Assembly (NCBI GenBank): GCA_036897445.1
Contig: JAYMTL010000131.1
Coordinates: 1-52,467 of the forward strand
From: Pelargonium tetragonum
Taxonomy: Eukaryota; Streptophyta; Magnoliopsida; Geraniales; Geraniaceae
DNA length: 52,467 bases
Reading direction: 5' to 3'
Part shown: one piece after another, positions 24,781 to 38,210 of the stretch
Layout: each line of letters opens with the position of its first letter
Numbering within the stretch: position 1 is the stretch's first letter
Position numbers and translations under genes: made by a program
Notes under the pieces: model-generated
The model's database searches: none
Seen by the model: only the letters and a program-made list of their open reading frames with translations
Told to the model about the DNA's origin: nothing

Positions 24781-27700
24781 GGTGGGTGTCATTTAGAAAA
24801 TTCAAATAAATCTAATTGCAATTAGGATGCTCATAAGCTTTCCTTTTTTATAATCTCACTTCAACTCTAGGGCTAGTGTTTAAGTTAAAGTTAAGAGTAT
24901 TCTACTCTATAAAAACTTAGCATAATGTGGAAACCCCCAGATTCTCTAAAAATTCTCTTAATCTGATATTGATCTGAACCCCAACCCCCCTAAACGAAAA
25001 AGAGATTCCTAAGATATTTTCCATCTAAAATCGGTTGGACCTTGGCATCTATGCTATCTGCTCGGTAGAACACCGGAATTTCTAAAAATCTTTCCTTATT
25101 TACATACAAAGCATTGCTAATTAACTACACACCCCAAAGAAACCCAGCGGCTAAAAAGCCCTATTCACCTTTCTTGAATCGTTTAGAGAAGTTACTATAT
25201 CTTATTTACTTTTTCTTAATGAAGAAGTCTGCTCAATTAGAACGATAAATTACCAACGCTAAGTTACATATCAAAAGCAGGAAATCCCAATCTAGTAACC
25301 ACAACTGCAGCTCTAGCAAACAAAGCTCTTATTTTATCTTTAGTCTTCGTGAATAGTAGCGAGCGCCCTATCCCAATAATATTTAGATGACATGTGTAGG
25401 CTCTTTCGACGTTACCATACCAAGGAAATAGTTTACCCTTTTTCCAGTTATAACTGAAGAATTCAAAGTCATGCTCTAACTTTATACAATATGCGTAAAT
25501 ACGCAGAAGATCTAGAAAAGCTAAAAGTTTTTGAAACTAGCTTCGAAGCTTTCCTTATTCCGCGAGTTCCTTAGAAAATCGCCGAAAAAGTTACCACTAG
25601 AATTTCTACAGGAAAGTCCTCATGAACTTAATACAGGAGTTTATAATAGTTATATAAAAGGTTGGCTACTTTGGGACTTTTCCTATTTCATTGATAAACG
25701 TAGGTTCCGGTATATAGAGTAAAATAACTCCTTGGAGCCTCGGATCTCAGCAGCATCCAGTATAAATTTCTTATTGCCATAGCTATAGAATTAAGCACCC
25801 TCGAACAGCCAAACTCCTTTTAGGGATTACTTTACTATTAGTAGCGACTTGAACCGGGGTTTGATGATAATTTAAGGGGCTCCCTCTTATCTATAAAATA
25901 GAAAATAAAGAAGCATAGTCCAGGCCCGGGAGTGCGGAGATAAACACTTACTCCAGTAACGGATTCCTGGAAAAACGTAAACCAACGAACTTCCGTTTAG
26001 TGCTAGGAATTTGACAGGTCTGTTTTTTCAATCTATTTAGCTAGATAAGGATCCTAAACTTTTTCTTAGTAAGATAAAAGGTAAGTTCTTGCCGAGGTTA
26101 TCCTAAATTTAAGTATAGGTTTTACAAGATATAAAGTGTAAAGACCAAAAGCAAGGAGTCTCCTTTTCTTTTAGCTTTTATCTGGCATAAAGAGCTAGCA
26201 CTGGGATCCCCTTTACTTTACTATCTTTTTAAGCGGGCTGACACTATTTAGATATAGGGTCCTAACAATAAAATTTCCCTTTTTTTAGAAAAAAAATACA
26301 ACTGTAGATTCCCTTAAAAAAAAGTCTAAATCTTATCTCTCCGTTTTCATCTGTTAAAGCGAATTCGTAAATAAAAAGAATATATAGATTCGAGCCCTAT
26401 CATTACTTTACACTTAAACAGGATCATAGAAAGTTGCTCAAATAAAGATTAACATAAACCTCCCTTTTACAAACTAGAATCAAGTGATCCAGAAATCTCG
26501 AGGAGTCTAGGATTGGCACCTAAAAAAACTAAAAGCGAGTCCTTTACCTTTAGTTAAATTAAGTTAATTAGAAATAAAGAGAGCTGGTAACTAAGAAGAG
26601 TGCTACGTTGTTACAAAAAGTTCTGACAGGTTGTATTTTACCTCCAAATTTCTAAAAGGTTCTCTTTCTAGCCGTGTTCCAGTTTAACGCTAAGTACCCT
26701 TTTTTAGAGGAGGGTAGCCTCGCTTGGTTAAGACAAAAGCCCTTTTGCTTATAGAAACTCTGCCGAAATTTTTTTATCCGCGATAAAAGAGTACTCGGAT
26801 TTTTCTTTAGCTTGATAAGTATCTCGTTAGATTTAGCAGATATAATTCTAGTTTTTTAAGAGGTGTAGCCTTAGTAAATTCTACCCGATTGAAAAGCCCG
26901 GAAGTAATCAAAATAGTATAAAACGGGTAAACTCCTCCACCTGTTCTGACTAAAGTAACCTAGACTCTTGACAAAGTCAAACCTATTGATTTTGGCCCTT
27001 ATACGGAGCAGCCCTGTTTCTACTCTAAATTCTATGCACTTTCCATACTAAAGATAATACCCTATTAAGTGCGAGATTGCTGAAGTAAGTATAGAAGGAA
27101 CTACGCACTAAATTCCTTAGCATAAACCAACCGGATCGGGACAGGTCCTTTAGCCTATATTTGGGTATTAAAAAAAGGCTTTTACACCAGACTGTGATAA
27201 GGAACTCTTAGAGTAGCTAAAAAGAAAACCCAGGATTCCCACTTGTTGTAATATAACCTTAGAATTGTAAATTGTTTCTCCGTCAATTAGGGATAAGCCA
27301 ACAAGAATAACAGACTTTCAGTGTTAGTTCTTTACCGGAAACAACTTTCTTTAGCACTACTTCTCTATTACTCCCCTTAAGCTTGAGCTTGACTTTAAAA
27401 GTAGAAGGTATACCCCTGTGCTCCTACTTCCTACTATAGAGAGAACCCCTTAAACTCTTGCTAACTACCGAAAAACCGGATTCTCATAAGTCACCCCTTT
27501 TTTGAATGGCAGGAACTTTCGCAAAAAGCGAAGAAATTTAGCTGGATTCCACTTTATCATTATTCCGTGCGAGCTCGCTCGGTGTTTTTCCTTCTTTGTC
27601 TCGAGGCTTCTTAGGTAAAAAAACCTACAGATCTAAACGAGGTAACTGAATTTTTGGGTTAAAAGTTTCGTAGTTGAACCTTCAACAAGTTTTATGCTCT

Positions 27701-28564
27701 CCAATACGGGTATAACGTCGTTCTAGGAAGCCCTTTAATTATAAAGAATATAAAGAAGTTACACCCTTGCTTGCTTTATCAGAGCTCCTTCCTTGTTATG
27801 ACTGTGGACCCGAAAAAAAGACCTTTCCTTAAGCTCAAGCAAGAAAGTCAAACCCTCAACGGATGAAGTTTTTATAATTATAACCTGTATACTCCTTTTC
27901 GAAGTCAGAGGTACCTCTTATTTAGATACAAGCCAGATCTCAAATTTTTAGTTAACGGTATCCAATCTAATTTCTGGAATCTGGGATACCCTTTTTCAAA
28001 AACCCTTTGTAATAATAAAGAGTTCTGTTAGCTTTTTACTATATTGGAATCCCAACCAGGGGATACTTTTCTTTTCCGAGGAAGCTTGCTTTTAGAAGAA
28101 AAAGTTCTCTCTGTGCTTCTATTTATGAATTGACTCTTGTTTCCTTGAAGTTACCGCACTTAGAGTTAACCGCAATTCTAGTGGATCATAGTTTACTTGA
28201 TTATGAAATAGAAAATCGAGTGAAAATCATTCTTGCTATTGCAGACACAAAGGGTATTCCCTGCGAGATAATACTGTTATTTGCTAAAGCAACAAAAAGG
28301 GGTTTCCTTTATTGTACTTAAAATTCTATAAGATATAAAATTTCCTTAAAATGACTCTAACTAGATTTTGGGATCGTAGTATTAAGTAAGCCCTTATTCT
28401 TGTGTGTTTAATTGCCCCGGGTTAATAGGGAACCTTAGCAACTACAGAATTTTTAGTAGGATACAGGTTTCAAAAAATTTCCTGTAGTAGACGCAGGGGG
28501 GTTAAGAAAAGCTTTGACTTTAGCATATGTAAGAAGACACTTAATAAATATCTTTATATATGGA

Positions 28565-28573
28565 GGGGACCCC
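28565..28573. repeat. G-run/C-run palindromic cassette
   Basis: GGGGACCCC, four pairs around one base. It lies in a gene-free background and has the same layout as the cassettes at 33889 and 43444. Confidence 0.55.
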
Positions 28574-29173
28574 ATTACACTAAATTAGAGAAGGAAAAGT
28601 CTTACCGTTTAATAGTATTATGTAAGATAAAAGTGGAATAACTCCAACTAGATTTACTAATTCTTTATGAGTTTTACTAAGAATATAAGAACTTATAGCA
28701 CATATTTAGAGATAAATGACTAAGAATGGAATTCTAGTATATTAGTATAAACTCCAAAGGGGCACGCAAGTCAAAGTGTATTGCCTTTTAGTCCCTATCG
28801 AATAGTCCTACCTAAAAAACACAAATATGAAAAGGGTTTTAGAGCTGGCTTATACTTATAGGGACCACCTCTGAGCAACAACCAACGGATTTAATCGAAA
28901 TGGAGGGATTTCGCTTCTTTTTTAAGGTTCGGGGTTTACTCATTTTTAAGTACTTTTACCTAGTTCAAAAGGCATTTCTTAACTCAAAAGGAATCCCTTT
29001 ATCAGGAACGAAATCACTTAATAAAGAAAAATCTTTCTAAAGTTCTCCCGTCTAGTTAATACCTAAAAGGAGTCCCAGGGAATGCTATAATATCTTAGTT
29101 CTAAGGAAGTGGGATCAATTACAAGATTTTCCATTTTTAAGGGAACCCCTAGGCTTTTATGCGAATAAGTACG

Positions 29174-29186
29174 ATATATATATATA
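29174..29186. repeat. (AT)n microsatellite
   Basis: Thirteen bases of alternating A and T, flanked by near-complementary AGTACG and CGTATACT so that it could form a cruciform. Similar short runs are at 2509-2521, about 44163-44175 and about 46546-46555. Confidence 0.7.
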
Positions 29187-32100
29187 CGTATACTCCGCAA
29201 CCCTTTCCAACCTCTTAACAATACCCCGCCCGAATAAGAATGTTTCGGACATCTAACATAGGGATAAAAGGCTCAAAATCTTTATGACCAATATAAACGA
29301 GTCAAAAATCTTAGCGAGGACTTACTCAACATAAAAGCTCAAGGCTAAGAACTCTCTTTCTAAAAAAGGAAACGGCAGCCATTTTTCCTTTTTAACTTCC
29401 TTAAAGCTAGTCTAGTAGAGGCTTGGGTGGTTCATAAGACAGAGTACTCTAAGGACAAGGTATACCATATACAAAGTTACAGTATCTTCCTTTTTTTGGC
29501 CCTTATTTATATCTTTTTCTTTTAGCTTCTCTAGTATCTTGCTTGGATAGCTGTGTCAAGACTATAGGGTTAAGTTGTTCGACTTTTGGGAGAATAATTC
29601 TAATCTGAGATAATGAAATCCGGATATAATATAAGCAAAATATGGCCGCGGTTACTTATGTGGCAGAAAGCAAGGCTTTTTTATACTTGGTTAGTTCCCT
29701 TTTAGAGACTCTTTCATGATAAATTACCGGTATAATAGCAATGGCTGTAATTTGGGGTCTCCCGCGAATAAAAGGAAGCTTATAAGTGTAATTACAAGAA
29801 TTTCAGTGCACGGACCCTAGAATCAAAAAAGAAATATTAACTGAAGCGTCCTAAGGGGCCCTTGTTATTGTACTCAGTCAACAATTAAAACAAAAGTTTA
29901 TGGACTTTACCTTTCTATTTTATTTACACAAATATACTAAAGTCAAGCTCTTCCAGTACTAGAAATTGAAAAGGCCTGTAAGAGGAGCCAAACCTAAACA
30001 GGAGACAGATTGACTCTGGGAGGAGAAAGAAAATGTATCCGGTTCCTTATAATAGGGGTTTAACACTAACAGAGATATGGAACCCATTAATAAAAAGAAG
30101 CAGCAAAAACTAAAAAGCTTGACATATCATTGCTTGGAGGAGCTTCGTCCTAAAATTCAGAGTTACGCAACTAGGATTCCCTTACTAAATTCTTTCTTGA
30201 GGATATGTTCATAAAAGAGAGACCCCTATATACTTTCTCTTTAAGAGTAAACACTAGCAAGCGAGGATGCCCTAAGACTTCTTTTTCTTACACTTCTAAG
30301 ACTAATATGTATGCCTTGAGCGAGGGTAATCCTTGTCCTTAATCTAGTCTTTGGCTTATGCATTCGTTATAGATGATAGATGACACTAAATCGAAGGGGT
30401 TACCGAATATAAACATTTATAGTTACACTACCTATCTATACACTCTCATAAAGGAAACCACCACGATTTAAAAAATCTTTTGTTTACACTACAGCAAGAT
30501 AATATAACATGATACTAAACTTTCTCCTATAGGAAATAGAAATTCAGAGTCCCGAAGGGTACCTTTTTGTCCTGGAAAAGCACCCTGTACTTCTCATTAA
30601 AAGCCTTTATAGCTGTTCAAAAAGGGGTAGATATAAATTCAACAACGAAGTTCGAGTACACTAGACTGTAATTAAATATAGAGGGGCTCCATAAGAAAAA
30701 AAGCAAGTCAATTCCTAAAACTTAAGAGCGAGAGATATCCTTACTCTTTGTCCAGATAACAGCTATTTGCCATAGGTTTTTATACAAAAGTTCGAGGGTG
30801 TTCATCTTTGTCTAATAGGTATAACTTCTCATCTCAGTCATAGGATAGTTTATGCTTCGGAGGTTCCTTTAGTCTTCTATCCTTTTAGAGTCCTTATTAT
30901 AAGACTTTTTTGGTGTATTACCCTTACCGGCATAGTTGGCATTCTATTTTCTATGGTAAACGTCAGAGGTGCCTGATTAATTCCATGTATTTTAAGGTAC
31001 AGTATTATATTCATAATCCAAAGAACCCTTAATACTATTGGATATACTGAGTTTTCCAAGTGTCAGTCCTATTAAACTCTTTTTAGTTTTTTTACAGCGT
31101 TGCGGGACTCCTGTATTTACTGCTTATGTACTCTGTAGTTATAGTCTTAATTTCTTAGGAAGTTTCTTAGAGCTACTTTGTTCTGTCTTTTTAGTGTATT
31201 TATAGTATAGGAGCTCTGATATTCCTTATTATGTAAAAAGCTAGGAATTTCCAGTTAAAGAGCTGCTTTTTTTGTTTCTTTGTCTCTGGGTTTCCAATAT
31301 CTAAAAAAAGGTCAAATTCGTATCCTGTATGGACTATTACAATTATAATAGTATAGTTTTCATAAGAACTCCTAAGGTATTGTAAATAAGGGGTGCGCCC
31401 TCTCAAAGCTCACAGTATAACATAACTAAGCCTTAACACAAATTATATTCTATGCTAAAGTACTAAACCTAGGCGGTTTACCTTGCTCTGGTCCACACAC
31501 ACAAGAGGAGCCTCTTACTTAAGGGTACAAGACCCCAAATTTGCTAAGGGGAATGTAGTGCAAAAAAGCGCTCTAAATTACTTAGTTGTTAAGCAGATCC
31601 GCTATCTTGTAGAATTTTTTTTTGAAAATAACGTGCTCTATCGTAGTCTTAAGATCGTATTAACCACTAAGCAACACGGCGCTACTTGGCTTATTAGCAT
31701 TCGGAGGTGTATCCAAGTTGAGCAGCCTTCCCAAAACCAAAAGAGGAACTTATAAGGGCTTAAACTTAGTACAAGTGTTAATAAATTGCTAAAAACCAGC
31801 AGTAAGGCTATAGATTATAAATAGGGCATACCTTGAGCGGGTCCAACTCTTTTTGAGTAAATACCTTATAAAAAGGAATGATAAGACATTCTACTTTAAA
31901 ATTGAATTAAAAATCGAGGTTTATACCACAAGTATTAGGTAGGCCTGTAACGTTGTTAGGGAGCGCACGTGCTTTAAATAAATACAGCTCTATACAACAC
32001 CTTGTGATAGCTCATATTTTTTGAATAAGAGCACAAGTTTGCCCAGTTAAACCGGGTTCATATTAAGTAAATTAAAAATTAAGTAAAAGTTCGGTCCTAC

Positions 32101-32242
32101 TTTAATAAAAAGAGGAGCTACTTCCCCTTTTTATAAAAGTGCTTTTACTCTGGGTTGTATCCGTAAGTGGATTTCAACTTAACCTTTAGCTAAACGTTAT
32201 TCCAAGGACCTAAGAATAACCTATAAATAACAAAGTTACCGA

Positions 32243-32257
32243 GAGGGGGCTTCCCTC
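32243..32257. repeat. G-run/C-run palindromic cassette
   Basis: GAGGG/CCCTC pair around GGCTT. The core GGGGGCTTCCC is identical to that at 36863-36873, 4.6 kb away, although the flanks differ. Confidence 0.6.
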
Positions 32258-33452
32258 CTAGTAAAGAACTTAGTATGGAAGCACTACTCAATATAGGTGT
32301 TTATTCTTAAAGATTAAGAGTGGAGCCTTTATTAAAGTAAGTAACTCTAACTAGTATATTAGCTTGAACTGACAAGCACTCATAAAGGTCTACTATACCC
32401 TAAAAAAGCTTAAAGAAAAATCTTATCCATTTTCAACCGAGCCTTTAGAGAATCTCAGAGTTTGCCCCTTTATTAGCACTAAACAAGCGCCTTAGTTTTA
32501 GGAACACCAGAGGAGGTAAATAAAGCGTGCAATAGCGGGAAAAACTGACTTAACCATGAGCAGCATTTTGCAAGGTGGAGGCCTGGGTCTTGTACTTGAA
32601 AAAACTTAGGGTGTTTGCGTTGATGACTCGTTGCTCTGTGAAAGCGCCCTTTTTATAGGAGCCTAAAAGAACTACGAATTTAGGAGTGTACTCTATAAAT
32701 TAAGTTTAAGAAAACTCCCTCAGTAAACAAAGGTTCTAACGCGGTATCAGTAAGATAGGTCCTTAATTCTACAATTAAACTAAGTCTACATTCCAAGCAC
32801 AAAAAAAGAACTCATATAGATTATAAATAGGCTAGAGCTATACTCCTTAATATTAGCGAGAGAGAGGGAAAATTTTTTACTACTTTAATGGAAGAGTTAC
32901 ATATCTAAATCAGCTCTCAGCAAAGTTGTAGGTTCCTCCCTGATAAAGGGGGTAGCCTTAATGAGTATTTGTTAGCATACCATTAATAGACTTTATGTAA
33001 TAGATTCAAACTCAAGTGAGTACTTCTGCTATTATTAAGGTGTAGCTTTTACGTACATTTAATCCCTTGGGGGATTCGAAGGGCAGCCTTATAGATCTTG
33101 TAGTAAGACAAATTAAAAATTTCTAGCGCCCCTGCGCAAATATAGAGCTAAAGTGAAACTCTCGTAATTAGTAAAATGTTATAATGCTATAAAGAAATCT
33201 TCGGTATCGCTGTATTAAACTTGGCAAAGCAAGGCTCTTACATAAAATCTCCTCGAAGAATTGCCACTCTTCAGGCAGTACTTATTAAGTTACATTAGTA
33301 GGCGGAGTACTCATATACACTATCTAAGGAGACGGTAGGGTGTGCAAAACAAGATACAATAAATACAGAAAGGAGTCCTTAGTAGAAAAAATCAATTCGA
33401 TTCAAATAGAAACTTTCTTTTTTTTATAGTATAAGGGTTCCTTAAAATTTTC

Positions 33453-33486
33453 TAGCATTGTGTTTAAAGCTTTAAGCACAATGCTA
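33453..33486. repeat. Near-perfect 34-base palindrome
   Basis: TAGCATTGTGTTTAAAG at 33453-33469 pairs with 33470-33486 over all 17 positions, 16 Watson-Crick and one T-G (63/76), with no spacer. The centre TTAAAGCTTTAA is itself a perfect palindrome containing a HindIII site. It could extrude as a cruciform or fold in RNA. A G-rich patch follows directly. The low A+T/G+C contrast of its outer arms (GCATTGTG/CACAATGC) sets it apart from simple AT palindromes. No gene is nearby. Confidence 0.85.
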
Positions 33487-33888
33487 ATGGGGGATAGGAT
33501 CGCGCCTAGAGAAGTAAAAAAAGGGATCCGCTATAATAAAAAAAGTGACTGAAAGTTTACAAAGAGTTTAGCACAAGTCTGGGATATTTCAAGTTCTTGA
33601 TTCTTAATAGAAAATCCTGCAAAATAGCAATAGAATATACAAGGCAAAATTAACTCAGAAGAAATTTCCGATAATAGGAATAATATAGAAATCCTTAATA
33701 AGGGTTATCGGGCAAAGGTAAATAAAGGAAATAAAAGGGGTCTCTGTTCTACTCCTATTCCACTTGGGAATCCTTGAACAAAAAAGAAGCTCTAAAACTC
33801 AGAGTTTGCTTTTTTCCCAGTCTTTATAGATTTTCAAGAAACACATTATCTAAGTTTCAGAAGGTTTAGTTTGCTATTTCTTAGAATA

Positions 33889-33900
33889 GGGGTTACCCCC
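33889..33900. repeat. G-run/C-run palindromic cassette
   Basis: GGGG and CCCC pair around TTA. It lies 400 bases after the 34-base palindrome at 33453-33486. Confidence 0.55.
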
Positions 33901-35172
33901 AAAAAGATATTGAAACGGAGTTTTTGCAAATTCTCGGGTATCCTACTTCATTAAAATGAGTTTGACGTGCTTCTTATGGGAGCAGTGCAGAGAAATTCTT
34001 GGTGTTAGTCCAAAATCTAGGAATGCTTGTGTGGGATTTATCCTTTTTAGGGAGCTCTCTTGAAGTTGCTACTTCTCGACAGCCTAAAATTTTAAGGGGG
34101 TACCGAAATAGGAAAAACCTAAGTTTCTAGAGTCAAGAGATTGGACTCTATAATTTTTGACTGCAATAAAATAACTTTATTAGGTTGTTTTTAAGAATAG
34201 GGGTTCTTCGAAAAGCTTTGTATCCATTTATCCGCGGGCGTTACTAATATTTGGTGTTTTATTTGACTGGTACTTTACTTAAAAAAACCTTTTTGGAGTA
34301 CTTAAGCTTTTACATATAGTATTTTAATACGGAATTCTAAACTAGAGAAATAACTATACTGAACAATTAGGAACTTCAGCAAGTTAGAGCTTTGTGAAGT
34401 AAAAGATTAGAGCCAATCCTTAGCGGCCCACTTTAAAATTCTGGCGAGTATCCTCATACTTGTAGAGATCTTGGAGTCGTATAAAACAAAAAAGATCCAA
34501 GTATTAACAAAATCTTTCGGGACTCACCTCAAGCCTAAAAAGGCGTTATAAAAATGAAAAGTGTTTCACCTACGTCAACTCTAAAGACTCCCTCTTATCA
34601 TACTCAATTTAAGGTATACTAGAGAGATATAGCACATCAAAAAGTAGGGGTTCCCTCAGAATACTGATTTGACTTTGATTAGACTAGCTAAAATGACTGG
34701 GGTATGTCGCGGTGCTGTGATATAAGAATTTCTCCTAAATTTCAGAGAAGCCGGACCTTGTCAAAAGTAAAATTTATATAGTAAAATGCAGGGTTATTAA
34801 AGTCCGATTCCACAAGCTTTTCCTTTTAGTTTTAGTTATTGACACTTTCCTAGAATATCCGTATTATCTTTTACCAAAAAGAAGGAAGCTTTTGCATTCA
34901 CTGCATAGAAATTTCCTCTGATTCTACACAGTTTCTCTTCTAGGAACTTACCCAGCCTGTACGAGAACTTTTCAAATGAAAAACCAGACTCAATTGTATA
35001 ACTTTTTTTACTTCATTTTTACCCGCCCTAAATACTAAAGAAAGTACGAAAAGACTCCTGACTTTTGCTTTGAAACCTGCGAATATCAAAAGATTACAAA
35101 CCTTTAGTTCTAAAAGCACTTCCCTTCTATTTACTTTCATCCAGAACTGGAAACTTTGAAAGTCTAGATTAG

Positions 35173-35187
35173 TTAATTACATTACCT
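35173..35187 (+). repeat. TAATTACATTACCT repeat, copy 3
   Basis: Third copy. Its match with copies 4 and 5 extends one base to the left (TTAATTACATTACCT). It is followed by TTGTTTCAA. Confidence 0.8.
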
Positions 35188-36857
35188 TTGTTTCAATTTT
35201 TTTATCTGTAGAATAGGTTTTTATTACGCTTCGCTTATTATGGGGTTCCTCTTAATAAAGGCCGTCCAGATATCAAACGGTGTACTCGGCGCGGCTTTTT
35301 TTTGACTAAGGCTTCATGCTAACAATCATACCTACCTATTTAAATTTCCGGGGGTCTTAGGACAAGAATAGGGGAAGAAAGGCCTTAGGATAAAAATCAG
35401 TCTTTAGTTACTAAAAAAGTGCCTCTTCTTTACAACACGGCCCTATTAATTCCTGAATAGACTACTCTAACTGCGTTTCAATGTAGATACAGTTTCGTTC
35501 TCTTAACTTGGGTACAGTATTTAAGGGGGGCTCGCTTGAAATGAAATAAGAGAGCTGGAAATCCTTTTAATACAAATTAATATTAAAGTGGAATTGCGTA
35601 AAGTAAGAGTAGCCCCTTAGTATATGCGCAAGAGAATCCTTCTAGTTAAAGCTAGTAAAGGGTAAAAAAAGAAGTAAGTCACAGTGTTTTAAACATACCC
35701 AACTAAGCCTGCTTCCTTAATGTATCGAGACTGGAAAGAGGTAAACAGCAGAGTTTTAACCAATTTCACGGAATTCTATGTACTTTTTGGCCGATAAGTT
35801 GTAATTCGTGGTATGCGGAGATTCTCAAGTATACGTCAAGGTTATATAACTATGAGGTTCGGGTAATTTTAAAGTTAACCCTAAAGAGAGCTCCTTTATA
35901 GATTTCCATATTGACAAAAAAGGCTGGGTTCTTTATATTTATAAAAGAAGTTTGATAAAACGCACCTAATAGCAAACGGGGTTTTCCTCTCTCTTCCCTG
36001 GCAAATCCTGAAGGTTTTATTCGGACTTAAATTCTTTCTAAAATGAGTCTAAAACTTCCGAAAAATTTTTATATGAAACTCGCAGGCTATCTTTTAACTA
36101 AACCCTTGTTTACTTGTTTTGATGCTCTGACAAATACCCTTACACAAATCACTTAAGTATTTCTTTAGATGAGAGTAGACTTAAAAATTTGAGATTCTGG
36201 GTATACAAAAAATGAAGGTTATAAAAACTTCGGTAAATGGGAGAGTTGGAGGGGGTCTTATATGAGGGTATCCCAAATCCTCAATATAATAGGAAAGTAG
36301 CAGCATATGGATTTAAGGTATTATTTATAATAAGCTAACTTTCTTATTTTTGGACCCTTAGTGGATCCCTGATAGGATAACCACGAAACTAAAAATAAAA
36401 GATCAGAAGAAAAAAACTATGATTGAATTGCTCTGGTCTAACTGCTATACTTATTTATTGTCTCAACAGGTTCACATTACTTTTTAAAACCCCTGAGGTT
36501 GGCCTTTAGCCCTACGAAGAAAAAGCAAAGTTTCAAGTCGTTGCATACCTTTTGTAGGCCCCTGTATTTCTTAAATTTTCCATATAAAGAAATTCTCAAT
36601 TTATCTCTCTTACGAGTTTTTGTACGGTGGGTTTTGAGCGTCTACCTTGCGAATCCTAATTCACCCGAGCTAGTGTCTCGCCGAATCTAATAAATCCTTT
36701 TAAGGAAATACAAGAAAGAGAAGGAAGGGCCCACCTATGCACCAAGGATTGCAAAAACCTTTTATTACTGGTGGATTCAAAAAGGAAGATAATTCCAACT
36801 AAGTTTTTTTAAAATAGAAAACAGGTATCAGGTATTTTGGGCTTAACAAAGAACTCT

Positions 36858-36878
36858 TAAAAGGGGGCTTCCCTTTTA
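36858..36878. repeat. G-run/C-run palindromic cassette, 8 bp stem
   Basis: TAAAAGGG at 36858-36865 pairs with CCCTTTTA at 36871-36878 around GGCTT. This is the longest stem I found in the cassette class and shows its full form: A-run, G-run, short spacer, C-run, T-run. Confidence 0.65.
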
Positions 36879-38195
36879 TTATAGGGAAACTTTTTAAGTT
36901 TCATTTACCAAAGCAGTGTCAAAGACCCAGAATTTAGACTCTTTTTCGAATAATGATACGAATATAAAAAGATTTTAACAAGATGTGCTCTAATAACTAG
37001 CTAACTCCCAGGCGAGTCCTATATATTTCAAATTACTTAGGTATCCGGGAGATAAGCATTCCATATAAAGGGATGATTTTCATGTTAAGTGCACTCCATT
37101 CATTAGGAACTCGTCCTAGTTAAGCTCTTACAAATACTTATCAACTAAAGAATATTTTGGTAAGCTACTAAACTGTCCCGCAAGGGATTCCCTATGGGTT
37201 TACTTAGTTTGCTACAGATCGGAATTCCGTATTAGAACTTTCCGACTCCTGCCATTGAAATTAAATTTGAGATAAGTGTATATTAAAGGGGCACGGCCTC
37301 CTAGTGATAAAACTAAGGAACTCCTGACTTTTTCCATTTACTTTGCATTACAACTCTGTCATAGGGAAGCTTCCCGTATAGAGTACCGATAATAACTCAA
37401 GCTTTTTATCCCTATTCGGCTGGTAGGCCCCTTTTACATGTATTTTTCTACCGAAGTGCATGCCCATGACTACTGCAAAGATTGAAGCTTTCTTTTTCTT
37501 AAATAAAAAAGGGAATCCCAGTAATTTGATATAGCCCAGAAAAGATCCTAGAACTCTCGTCTTAGAGAAAAAATTTAGGACATAAATACTTTTCTCTAAG
37601 TTTCTGTGGATTCTAGTAATATTAGGAGAATACTATACAAAAATATAGATTCAAAAGTCCTATGGCCAATTCTAAAGTAGAAAACTTTTTGCTCCTTTTA
37701 TGTTCCAGAACAATCGGACTCCTGAATAAGGTATTTTATGGCTTTCATTCCAACGTATACTGTATATAGTATCAAGTTTATTTCCATATAGAATTTTACT
37801 AGACTTTACTACGAAATCTAACGGGTAACTCTTACAAACAAGACTTTTCAAAAACCTCTTATTCAAACATGAAGTTCACGAAAGTTTCTTGACTAGCAAA
37901 AATTGCTATTTGGTTTTTGAATTTTAAGGAATGAATATCTCTAAAATTGCAGCATTAAGTGGAAATTGACATGGTTTACGCATCCCATCTTCGGTTTTAT
38001 TCTACGTATCTCATCAAAAGAATCGCTTAAATAAAAGCACTTTAAATCAGACCTTAATTTTACATAAACTCTCCTAGCTTTTTAGTAAACGGCTTAGGAT
38101 GTCTATTAACTAACTTCGGCATTCCCGAATTAGGGGTACAAGTACGAGTTCAAATCCTTTTATTTACTTATAGTTTATAGAAAGACTTTTTTAAT

Positions 38196-38210
38196 TTAAT
38201 TACATTACCT
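38196..38210 (+). repeat. TAATTACATTACCT repeat, copy 4
   Basis: Fourth copy, with the same one-base left extension. It is preceded by a T-run and followed by CGATGACTTTTTC. Confidence 0.8.

Larger units (their letters stand above)
24781..33452. other. Gene-free stretch of 8.7 kb
   Basis: Background with G-run/C-run cassettes at 25876-25884, 28565-28573, 29855-29861 and 32245-32255, the AT run at 29174-29186, and a 12-base palindrome, AGCTTCGAAGCT, at 25539-25550. Frames at 25531, 28130 and 31483 (plus) and 30877 and 31200 (minus) are 60-90 codons long with no known relatives. I see no RNA gene. Confidence 0.6.

Noticed and set aside
28130-28321. 63-codon frame with a protein-like residue mix
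   Set aside because: No family recognised, no neighbouring gene or exon continuation, and its length is common by chance.
31483-31755. 90-codon plus-strand frame
   Set aside because: No ATG-linked start signal stands out and the translation matches nothing recognised. It is consistent with chance.
32278-32310. Short frame beginning Met-Glu-Ala-Leu, like plastid psbT
   Set aside because: It diverges after four residues and stops after eleven codons.
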